From Caenorhabditis elegans (taxonomy: Eukaryota; Nematoda; Chromadorea; Rhabditida; Rhabditidae), in the NCBI RefSeq assembly GCF_000002985.6, contig NC_003282.8, forward strand, positions 2,418,001-2,482,000: DNA of 64,000 nucleotides, in the 5' to 3' direction. Positions 46,485 to 56,146 of this stretch are shown here, piece after piece. Both the position numbers and the translations under genes were made by a program. The notes under the pieces are model-generated. The model did no database searches. It saw nothing but the letters and a program-made list of their open reading frames with translations, and was not told the DNA's origin. Each line of letters starts with the position of its first letter. The stretch's first letter is position 1.

Positions 46485-47398
46485 ATGTTTGTCAAGTCGT
46501 TGGTTTTTCTGACTATTGGTAGGTTTTTAGGGGTCCAACTTAAACTATTGCCTTGATTAGTATCACTATTGAGACTATTAGGTCTAAGACTAAGACTAAT
46601 TAGAAAAGTAAGGTAGGTTTTAAAACCTTCTGGAAACTTGAAAAAATTCTGGAATGACCTAGAACCTTTTGGAACGTTCGGAAGATATCTGGAATGTTTT
46701 AAAACCTTCTGGAAAATTAATCGTGGTGAGATACCTTTGGTCATATTCCTAGTGGTAATAATACACTTCTGGAAAAGTATTAAACTTTGAGCAGCACGTA
46801 AGGTTTAAAAAAAAAAAGGATTAAGGGACGATCCGTTCTTCAAGTGCTATGCACTGCGGATCTGGGATTCAGGTACCTGCCTGGTGGTGATCCCACTGTA
46901 AGGTTTAAAAATTTAATTTCAGCGGTCGCCTACGCCTCCGCCGATTGCCTCCATTGCATCTGTATGAGAGAATCCGGATGTAAGCCGATCGGTTGTAACA
47001 TGGACGTCGGATCCCTTTCTTGTGGATATTATCAGGTTAGTATTCAAAACTATATAAGGATATAACCAAAATATTCAGATCAAACTCCCCTACTACGAGG
47101 ACTGCGGTCAGCCTACCAAGAAATCCGGAGAAACAACTGAAGCCGCGTGGAAGAGGTGCGCGAATGATCTTAGCTGTGCTACTACTTGTGTTGAGGTAAG
47201 AAAACTTTTTGTCCGGTCTGAACATTAGCAATAAACTCCCAGAACTACTACAACCGCTACAAGAGTCAATGTGCTGGAACTGGACAGGGAGCATGCGAAG
47301 TGATGGCTCGTAACCACAACGGAGGGCCACAAGGATGCAAGCACTCCGGAACTCTGGGATACTGGAATGGAATCAAGAGCTGTTGCGGATGCTCTTAA
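46485..47398 (+). CDS. ilys-3: Invertebrate-type lysozyme ILYS-3
   Basis: Four exons: 46485-46518, 46923-47035, 47079-47195 and 47243-47398. They total 420 bp, 139 residues. A signal peptide (MFVKSLVFLTIAVAYASA) precedes a mature domain rich in cysteine (CLHCICM, then paired Cys throughout, ending CCGCS). This is the i-type (destabilase) lysozyme family, which cleaves the beta-1,4 bond of peptidoglycan. The family's catalytic Glu and Asp match the Glu in CMRESGC and the Asp in CNMDVGS; the CGYYQIK segment that follows is also typical. The protein is secreted, with a probable role in digesting or defending against bacteria. The gene has a TATA box and lies head-to-head with the cadherin gene, first of three tandem paralogues. 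The assignment to ilys-3 comes from recalled protein sequence and gene order. Confidence 0.95.
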
Positions 47399-49635
47399 AA
47401 AAATTTGAACTGAATTTTGAATCTAATGAATGTTTTATGATTATCTATAGCTCACACAGAGTCAGTCTTGAAAAGTTGTGTAGGAAGATGTGAATCTGCA
47501 GGAAACCCCATAGTACCCCATACAATACCGATACAATTGACGGTACTGGGAATAGTAAAAACGAGAGTCTTCTCATTTTGTACGTAGGATTGGTTGACTT
47601 TCGTAATTTTCAATTCATAGAATTGCCGGTTTGCCAATTTGCCCAATTGCCAGAAATTCTTATTTTCGGCAAATTGCCGATTTGCCGTTTGCCGGAAATC
47701 AATTGGACGGAAGTGTTTAGGTGGATTTTTTTATAAGACAGAAACACTTGAAAAGTATCTCTTTAAAATTTTGCCCATTTTCTTCGGATATTTTTATAGC
47801 CCCCATTTTTGCCCATTTTGCCAAATTGCCGATTTACCGGAAATTTTCAATTTCGGCAGTTTGCCGATTTGCGAAAATTTTTGATCCCGACAGTTTGCCG
47901 ATATGCTGAGTTGCCGGAATTTTCAGTTCCGGCAAATTGCTGATCTATCAACTTGCCAGAAGTTTTCAGTTCCGGCAAATTGCCGATTTGCCAAAAGTGT
48001 TCAGTTTCGACAATTTGCCGAATTACCGATCTGCCGTTTACCGGAAAAATCGTTTGCCGCTCACCCGTAATACTGTCGACAATATTTAATTATCAAATTT
48101 ATAATTAAAAAAGCGCAGGAAACCACTAAAATATCCCTTATTTGAACTGATCTACCTGCGCTGTTCTACTTTAACCGCTTATATCTCGGTTGTATTAAGT
48201 TTTACCGAAAAAATTTCCACTGTAAAAATGTAGAGAAATATGTTGTGCGTATTTTGTTAGTGGAACAATTTTTGATAAAATTAAATAGTGCCGAGATATA
48301 ACGTAATGCGGAGTATAGTTTCTCTGCCTCATCAAAACGAGTGTTTCTATAATAACTAACATTCTTATAATTTTGATCTCGAGTCATGTGATTCCTGCTG
48401 CAACAATTTGGTTGCCGATTATTTTGTGACTCTCCCAGCGAACTATACAGGAGTTTCTACCCTTATCAGTGGAGACCTTCGGACTTGTTCACTATTTGGT
48501 TTTTAAAAAAGTAGCATCAATGATTAGGCGACAGTATCAAATGATCATGTGTACCGGAAATGGAAGATGGTGTTTTTTTCCACGTGGATATTTTCTACGG
48601 TTTAGGAGGTGTTCTAGAAAATGCAACCTTGAATTGAAATTTCCGGCAAATCGGCAAATTGGTAAACCGGCAAATTGTGAATTCGCCGAGGTTGCCGGAA
48701 AAACGGCATAACCGAATATTTTCACCAAATTGTGGAGATTGCCATTTTTCTGGAAATTTCAGAATTTCAATTTTCAACGGCAAAATTGTACACATCCTAT
48801 TAATGTTCCTACATCTATTTTGAAAAGTAACCGAATTCTATGAAAATATCTAGAGAAAACCGGAAAACAATTTCAAAAAGGCACAGTTTCAAGTGTTATT
48901 AAAAATCCCTCTAAAAACTTCCGGCAAAATGATGTTCGGCAAACGGCAAACTGGTAATTTGCCAAAAATAACAATTTCCGGCAAATCGGCAAACCGGCAA
49001 TTTGTTTATTTGCGGAATTTGCCAAAAACAATTTTTTTTTCATAAAATCATTAACGAGCAAAATCTTTATTACAAGTTATTCTAAACTTTTGCCGGAACT
49101 GAAAATTCCGGCAACTCAGCATATCGGCAAACTGTCGGGATCAAAAATTTTCGCAAATCGGCAAACTGCCGAAATTGAAAATTTCCGGTAAATCGGCAAT
49201 TTGGCAAAAATAAAAATTACCGGCAAAATGGGCAAACTGCCGGAACTGAAAACTTCTGGCAAATCGGCAAAATGCCGAAAATAAAAATTTCCGGCAAATC
49301 GACAAACCGGCAATTTGTTTACTTGCGGAATTTGCCGAACATCAATTGCCGCCAGCTCTGCTTTGAGTGCTCATAACTCCGTGATCTTTGATTTTTTCAT
49401 AAAATCACCAACAAGCAAAATCTTTATTACAAGTTATTCTAAACTTTTGTAGTCAATAATTTTTAATTTAACCTTTGCCAACCAGAATTTGCGGTGTCAA
49501 ATTCAATTGAATACTGGACTAAATATGATGTTTAATGTTTCAAACTGTGCTTTCGATCCTCATGCTCTAACCCCGCCTTCATCTTAAAACCGTGCTGCAA
49601 GGACTAACTGATAACAGACTGTGCCCCAATTAAGG
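47399..49635. repeat. ilys-3/ilys-2 spacer: GGCAAATTGCC elements
   Basis: 47630-48065 and 48640-49345 are dense in TTGCCGATTTGCCGG or its inverse, the family also seen at 29040-29490. 48785-48905 is the reverse complement of 29215-29335. 47690-47830 is a third copy of the same core in plus orientation. 48170-48300 has a TTTTGTTAG step. An ACTGATAA site near 49607 just upstream of the ilys-2 TATA box could bind an intestinal GATA factor (inference). No gene is seen. Confidence 0.7.
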
Positions 49636-49644
49636 TATAAAAAG
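49636..49644 (+). promoter_or_regulatory. TATA box of ilys-2
   Basis: TATAAAAAG lies 45 bp upstream of the ATG. The segment CATCTGCAGTTATGTTTGTC around the start is shared with ilys-3. Confidence 0.7.
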
Positions 49645-49680
49645 AGCAGCTTGGGGAATACGCACAGCACATCTGCAGTT

Positions 49681-50810
49681 ATGTTTGTCAAGGCTATTCT
49701 ACTTCTTTCTATTGGTAAGTTGAATTGTGTAAGAATGACTGCTGAAATTAAAAATTTCAGCGGTCGCCTACGCCTCCGCCGATTGTCTCCATTGCATCTG
49801 CATGAGAGAGTCCGGATGTAAGCCGATCGGATGTCACATGGATGTTGGATCGCTTTCTTGTGGATATTATCAGGTAGAGATTAAAATGCAAGATTTGAGT
49901 ACTTAAGCTTAAACTATGAACAGCAAGCAATAAGGTTATATAGTTAGTACCAACATTAGATATGTACTTTTAAGGTAGGAAGTGAACCTCTGAACTTTAT
50001 ATCCTTATATGTAAGTATTGGTTTAAATTAATAGTAAGACACTTCTAATTTCTACAGTTTGATACTAATAACGTGTATCGTTGTTATGTATCAGTTATTA
50101 TTATTACCAACCAACACATTGATATATATTCATAGACTATTGATATCAATAGTAATTATCCAAACGTTAGACCTAGGAACTAGAAATCAACCAAGATACA
50201 CGATAATGCTTAACATCTTAAGCGTAATCAAAGGTATTAATGTATTCTTCACTAACAAAGCAGTGCACCTATACGCCGTAAGTTTGATAGTAAATATTCG
50301 AAATTATAACAGGTAATTGAGTCTTTGAAGTTGAAGGAAGCCTAGGTAGCATCACAGACCATTCAAATGCTAAGGCATTTAGTAAGAAATCATACTTATA
50401 GATTAAAATCCCATACTACGAAGACTGCGGTCAACCTGGCAAGAAGCACGGAGAATCAACTGAAGTTGCCTGGAAGAGATGTGCTGACGATCTTAAGTGT
50501 GCTACTAATTGTGTTGAGGTAAGGCAGTGTTCCTTTAAATTATTCAAAATTTCAAATAAGATATAAGCCGTCAAGGTAGTGGGGGGCTAGACATGGTGCA
50601 TCAAAATTCTCGGAAACAAATTAAAGAACACAATAACTTTTGCTTAACTTCTAGAACTACTACAACCGCTACAAGCATGAATGTGCCGGAACTGGACAGG
50701 GAGCTTGCGAGGTGATGGCCCGTAACCATAATGGAGGACCACGTGGATGCCACGCGTCAGGAACCTTGGGATACTGGAAGGGAGTTCACAGCTGCTGCGG
50801 ATGTTCTTAA
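49681..50810 (+). CDS. ilys-2: Invertebrate-type lysozyme ILYS-2
   Basis: Four exons: 49681-49714, 49761-49873, 50402-50518 and 50655-50810. They are 34, 113, 117 and 156 bp, exactly matching ilys-3 exon lengths, and give 139 residues. The signal peptide starts MFVKAILLLSIAVAYASA. The catalytic Glu (CMRESGC) and Asp (CHMDVGS) are both present, as are the Cys framework and CCGCS end. The protein differs from ILYS-3 at scattered positions, mostly conservative, so this is a clear tandem duplicate. Intron 2 is expanded to 528 bp and intron 1 is only 46 bp, unlike ilys-3 where intron 1 is the long one. AATAAA at 50858-50863 is the likely polyadenylation signal. The symbol comes from recall of the chromosome IV cluster. 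Confidence 0.93.
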
Positions 50811-50857
50811 TTTCACCAGATTTTCTATCTTTTCAGTGTATACAAGTTGTATTTGAA

Positions 50858-50863
50858 AATAAA
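50858..50863 (+). terminator. AATAAA polyadenylation signal of ilys-2
   Basis: Canonical hexamer 48 bp after the stop codon. Confidence 0.65.
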
Positions 50864-50869
50864 CAGAGC

Positions 50870-51978
50870 AATCATCAAACAGACCAAGAATCTAAAAATA
50901 AACAGTAGGAACCTATCAGTTGTAACAAAAGCTGAGCAAGGCCCAATGCTTACTTACAACAAGTGAACAAGAGATATGGGAACGGTTTAAAAAGAGGATA
51001 GGTTGAGGTTCTGGCATATCTCATAGCAATTTTTCACTTTGTTGGCAAATTTCTTAACTTTGTTCTCAATCGGTATGTTATAATTTAAATTTTATTGTCC
51101 TTATTAGACGTTTGCACCTAACCTTTAGCTCTTTCCTAACTGTCCTAAAAGATATAAACAATTTTTAAAATGGAGAACTATAGAACATAATATAACGAAT
51201 ATTTTGTTAGTTGACAAAATTTTCATAAAACCTAGTGCAATTGAGATATACACTTCCAAAGTGGAAAAAAACAGCGACTTTGACAGCTCCTATTGTAATG
51301 CATCTTGAACATTAAAAGAGTTTTTAAACTACGACACTATAGAAAAAGATATAATAAACATTTTGTCAGTTGACAAAATTCTGATAAAACTTAAGGCAAT
51401 CGAGATATATTATGCCAAAATGGGGTGACCAGTGACCGGTCGATGCACCACGACATGGTCACTTATTTGACAGTTTATATCTCAGTGTTTTCTAAAACTA
51501 CAAATAATGTAAAAATGTAACACGATAGAAAAAGATATAACAAATATTTTGTTAGTTGACAAAATTTCTATATAACCAAAACTAACCGAGATATATGTTG
51601 CCAAAGTGGTGCAAGCAATGACACGATGCACCATATCTTGTCCTTAATTTTGAAATCTGAAAAATCAGTTAATTTTAAAGGTATCAGCAATTTTGATAAT
51701 GTCATATAAAACTATTGAGAAAACTTATTAAAAATATTTTGATAGCTCACGAAAAACAAGAAAAACGAGAGAACACTGTTCTAAAAGGCAGCTCGCCTAG
51801 ACTTTGCCATAGGGAATCGATATAGGGACACACTGGCAGGTGTGAAGGGAATGTAAGGTTAATTGCTAACGCTCACGTAAGCAGTCATTGTTTCTTGCTC
51901 ATCTTATTGATTTCCCGATTTTTTGTGTAATGGGGATATGTTGCAAAATGTATTTAAATACATTTGTGACGTCACAAC
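50870..51978. repeat. Spacer with TTTTGTTAGTTGAC and GGTGCATCG repeats
   Basis: Three ~170-bp units (near 51185, 51350, 51525) share TATAGAA..ATATAAC(G/A)AATATTTTGTTAGTTGACAAAAT and CGAGATATA steps. GGTGCATCG in either orientation lies near 50592, 51441 and 51621. No gene is seen. Confidence 0.65.
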
Positions 51979-52316
51979 CAAGGGTGTCATTTTTCGATTT
52001 TTCGATAATTTTCGGTGAAAATTGGAAAATCGAAAAACGAAAATGTTCGATTTTTTGATTCTCTGGAAAATCGAAAACTCGAAAAAAAAATGTTCAAAAA
52101 ATTAACCATAAATATGATTTTTATCAAATTTTGTTTATATTGATAAGAAAAAACTTGAAAACTTCTTCCAAAAAGGAGAATAACGGCGAAAATATTAAGC
52201 TAATTTTTGAAAAATCGAAAAATTGTAAAATCGAAAGATCGAAAAAACGAAAAAACGAAAACCAAAATTTTTAGATTTTTCGATTTTCTGCAAAAATCGA
52301 AAAACCGACACCCTTG
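51979..52316. mobile_element. hAT-like MITE, TTTTTCGATTTTTCG type
   Basis: 338 bp, beginning CAAGGGTGTC and ending GACACCCTTG, with perfect 8-bp direct duplications GTCACAAC at 51971-51978 and 52317-52324. Internally it is a long imperfect inverted repeat of TTTTCGATTTTTCGA steps. It is non-coding. It lies ~100 bp upstream of the third lysozyme copy and may have displaced that gene's promoter or first exon. Confidence 0.92.
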
Positions 52317-52415
52317 GTCACAACTCTAAAACCCCATCAATTATGAAAATACACTGTAAATTAAAATAAAAAATTTTTAAAACACAAAAAAAACGATTTC
52401 TCTGTAATTTTCCAG

Positions 52416-53449
52416 CCCTCTTCAAAAGTCACGTAGAAGCCTCCTGGGGTATTTCTGACCAATGTATGCACTGCATGTGCCTAGGGAACTTTGTCGTGTG
52501 GATACTATCAGGTAAAGCTGCAATGTCTTGTTAAATTCTAAATAGATCTAATTTCAGATAAAACTTCCGTACTATATTGACTGTGGGGAGCCTGGAAAGC
52601 AACGTGGAGAGTCTACTGAGAGTGCTTGGAAGCGGTGCGCAGATGATCTGGATTGTGCGGAGACTTGTATGATGGTAAGAGTTAGACAAGATTGCAGGCA
52701 ATATTAAGCTTTCAGAACTATTATCACCGCTACAAAAGCCAATGCAATGGGCTTGGAATGAGCGAATGCGAGGTAAACATTTATTTGTATCTGATTTATA
52801 TTTTACAGGCATATGACTGCACATTTTTGCAAAAAAATATTTTTGGAATTTTGAGGGAATTTTCATAAATTTGAACTGGTAATCCTTTTCTAAGATTATT
52901 GGTACGTTTCTGGACCTAGATATAGAATTTAAGACGCGATATATGGGTTTTTGTATCCGATTTATTTTTTACAGGCATATGACTGCACATTTTTGCAAAA
53001 AAATATTTTTGGAATTTTGAGGGAATTTTTATAAATTTGAATTGGTAATCCTTTTCTAAGATTATTGGTACGTTTCTGGACCTAGATATTGAATTTTAAG
53101 CGCGATATATGGGTTTTTGTATCTGATTTATTTTTTACAGGCATATTAATTATAATTCAATATCTAGGTCCAGAAACGTACCAATAATCTTAGTTGGGAA
53201 TGTTAGACAGTTGGACAAGATTGCAGGCTAGCTTTCAGAACTATTATCACCGCTACAAAAGCCAATGCGATGGACTTGGAATGGGCGAATGCGAGGTAAG
53301 CATTTATTTTGGTTATTCAACTAGTAGTTATATGTATATTTATTAAGGTTTTTGCACGTAATCACAATGGAGGGCCAACCGGGTGCCGTAATCCGGGAAC
53401 CTTGGAATACTGGCAAAGTATCCAGAAATGTTGTGGTGGATCTTGTTAA
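52416..53449 (+). pseudogene. ilys-1: Third i-type lysozyme copy, rearranged and frame-broken
   Basis: Recognisable exons: 52416-52511 (damaged), 52558-52674 (117 bp like its paralogues, in frame: KLPYYIDCG, WKRCADDLDC), 52716-52772 and 53239-53295 (near-identical 57-bp exons, NYYHRYKSQC), and 53348-53449 (ARNHNGGPTGC to the stop). The damaged exon keeps DQCMHCMC and then jumps to the codons for SCGYYQ. An internal deletion has removed the ESGC...MDVGS segment, taking both catalytic residues and shifting the frame relative to the next exon. No signal-peptide exon is visible upstream. Exon 4 is split by a 52-bp intron (53296-53347) absent from the paralogues, and its first half is duplicated. 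An unusual start could still permit a short inactive product. The symbol is by position in the recalled cluster and uncertain. Confidence 0.75.
52785..53190 (+). repeat. 168-bp tandem repeat within the damaged lysozyme
   Basis: Two full units (about 52787-52954 and 52955-53120) and a partial third share TTTTACAGGCATATGACTGC and AAGATTATTGGTACG. 53147-53190 is the inverse of the unit's end. The array sits between the two duplicate exons. Confidence 0.85.
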
Positions 53450-54059
53450 CTTTTAAGTAGTTATGTATATTATGAATTAAATTGGACCGTTAAAACATTA
53501 AGCTAAATATAAATTTTCCTAGTGTGTCTTGTTTGGCAGCATGCATCTTCGTTCATTTAAAAGATATTGATAAATCTTAAACTACAAGTTTGTATAAAAA
53601 TAAATGATGCCTATTTTGTCAGTGAGCAAGTTTTTGGTAAAACCAAAAATAAACGAGAGTTGCGGTGTTAAAGTTGAGTAAGCTAGATCCGGTCGATGCA
53701 CCATGTCTTGAATGTCTCCTCAACAAGTAACTATGTATCAGTTACAATACTGTATAAAAGAGATGACTGATATTTTAAGGTCCCAGCATCAGTGAAAATT
53801 TCATACCCGAGCGAATGTCGAATTTCATTCGCCGTTCAAAATTTTGAACACCAACTTTCCCCCATTGACCTTACATTCAAAAAAAAACTTCTGGAGAAAG
53901 AGGGAAAGTCAAACATAATTGACCTATAAATACATCATATAAGGGAGTTGGAATAATGTGAGACTGTGACTATTTGGAAATGAAAAGATGGAACATGAAA
54001 AAGTTATGAGGTGTTTATGTTCTTCAAACAGAATCGCAGAACATTGATGAGAGATGATG
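53450..54059. other. Downstream spacer, no gene
   Basis: AT-rich; one inverted GGTGCATCG copy near 53695. 53800-54050 shows no repeat or coding frame. Confidence 0.5.
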
Positions 54060-55340
54060 GTGGATTTGTAGTTTGTAGTTTGTAACTTGTAGTTTATAGT
54101 TTGGCGTTTATAGTTTGTAGTTTGTAGTTTGAATTTTGTAGTTTGTAGTTTGTAGTTTGAAGTTATTATAGCATACTTTTATTTAATTTTCAACATGAAA
54201 CGTATCGAAGAAAGTATTTTTATGACCGTTCATCTGTTTTTCCTAGTGGCTCATTGTTTGTAGTTTGTAGGTTGTAGGTTATAGTTTGTAGTTTATATTT
54301 TATAGTTTGTAGTTTGTAGTTTGTAGTTTGTAGTTAATACTTCATGGTTCATAGTTTTTAGATATTTTATTAATTTTCAACAGGAAAAAAAGAAGAAAGT
54401 ATTTTTATGACCGTTCATCTGTTTTTCCTAGTAGTCCACTATTTGTAGTTTGTAGTTTTTAGTTTGTAGTTTGTAGTTTGGATTTTGTAGTTTGTAGTTT
54501 GTAGTTTGAAGTTATCATAGCATATTTTATTTAATTTTCAACATTAAAAATATCGAATAAAGTATTTCTATGACTATCCAATTGTTTTTTCTCGTAGTTC
54601 ATTGTTTGTAGTTTGTGGTTTGTAGTTTGTAGGTTATAGTTTGTAGTTTGAAATTATTATAATATACTTTTATTTAATTTCCAACATGAACAGTATCGAA
54701 TACAAAATGTCTATGACTATCCTATTGTTTTTCCTAGTAGTTCATCGTTTGTAGGTTATAGTTTGTAGTTTATATTTTATAGTTTGTAGTTTGTAGTTTA
54801 CAGTTTATAGTTTTTAGATATTTTATTAATTTTCAACATGAAAAATAAGAAGAAAGTATTTTTATGACTCAATTTTTTTTTTTTTTTTTAATTTTTTCCT
54901 TGTAGTTCACTGTTTGTAGTCTGTAGTTTGTAGTTTGTACTTTGTAGTCTGTAGTCTGTAGTTTGTAGTTTGTAGATTGTAATCTGTAGTTTTTAGTTTT
55001 GTAGGTTGTAGTCTATAGTTTGAAGTTATTATAAAATACTTTTATTTAATTTTCACTATTTAATTTTCAACATCGAATAAATTATTTCTATGACTATCCA
55101 ATTGTTTTTTCTAGTAGTTCATTGTTTGTAGTTTGTAGTTTGTAGTTTGTAGGCTGTAGGTTATAGTTTGTAGTTAGTAGTTAGTAGTTTACAGTTTATA
55201 GTTTTTAGATATTTTATTAATTTTCAACATGAAAAAAAAGAAGAAAGTATTTTTATGCCTCTTAATGTTTTTTCCTAGTAGTTCATCGTTTTTAGTTTGT
55301 GGTTTTTAGTTTGTAATATGTAGTTTGTAGTTTGTTGCTT
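54060..55340. repeat. TTTGTAG satellite with ~150-190-bp higher-order units
   Basis: Heptamer runs (TAGTTTG)n alternate with a conserved spacer (TTTAATTTTCAACATGAAA..., GAAAGTATTTTTATGAC..., TTTTTCCTAGTAGTTCAT) that recurs about seven times, near 54183, 54370, 54530, 54672, 54825, 55050 and 55215. No coding potential is seen. Confidence 0.92.
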
Positions 55341-55707
55341 GCAGTTTCCGTAAAACAACCAAATATTCGAACAAAAATCTTCAAAACCGACCAAACACCT
55401 CCAGTTTCCCTCTTTCAATCACCCAAACACACGCACATTTTATATAATTTATATATTACAACAGCTTATTACAATTCTCTTTTGATTCGAGTTTTTCCAA
55501 TTCGAAGGACCCCAAAATTAGCACCCTTAGACCCTCCTTAATACCATGTTGTTGTCGTTAAACCGGAGAAATTATGCGGAAAAACTCATTTGTTGTCCGT
55601 CGGGTTTTCACTTGGTAGATGGTCAGTGTTTAAAGCTATTGTTTTAGGTATGTTTGTATATGAAAACTACAGTAACCCAGCTATTTCTGTTATCACTAGG
55701 TGTTAAA
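55341..55707. other. Intergenic, nothing recognised
   Basis: Moderately AT-rich unique-looking sequence; the 69-codon frame at 55332-55541 starts within the satellite and is not called. Confidence 0.45.
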
Positions 55708-55709
55708 TA

Positions 55710-56144
55710 CCGTATATCTTCTATTAATATGGCCTCCCTATTAGACTTGCACTCCCTATTAGTATTGCCCCTCGGAGACCTTCCGAAAATTAGTATTGCA
55801 CTCCCTATTAGTCTTGCACTCTCTAATAGTCTTGCGTTAACTTTTTTGTATTGCAAACCCTTCTCGCTAATTTCAGGATTTCAACAACATTTTTTGCCTA
55901 TTTTCCAACAGTTTTCACATCATTTCTACGAGATTAAAGTTTTTGAACTTATATGAAAATCAAATTTTCTGAATTTTTACATATGATTCGAGCTTTTTCA
56001 GGAAAAAACTAGTAAGCTCAAAGTCAGAAAATGTTCTGAAAATTAGTATTGCACTCCCTATTAGACTTGCACTCCCTATTAGTGTTGCAAGCGAGAAGAC
56101 CATCGAAAAATAGTATTGCAGCCATATTAATAGAAGAAATACGG
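55710..56144. mobile_element. Inverted-repeat element with TA flanks
   Basis: 435 bp. The left end is CCGTATATCTTCTATTAATA and the right end TATTAATAGAAGAAATACGG, flanked by TA at 55708-55709 and 56145-56146, as expected for Tc1/mariner-type mobilisation. Inside, CTATTAGACTTGCACTCCC-like steps repeat in both halves. Non-coding. Confidence 0.8.
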
Positions 56145-56146
56145 TA

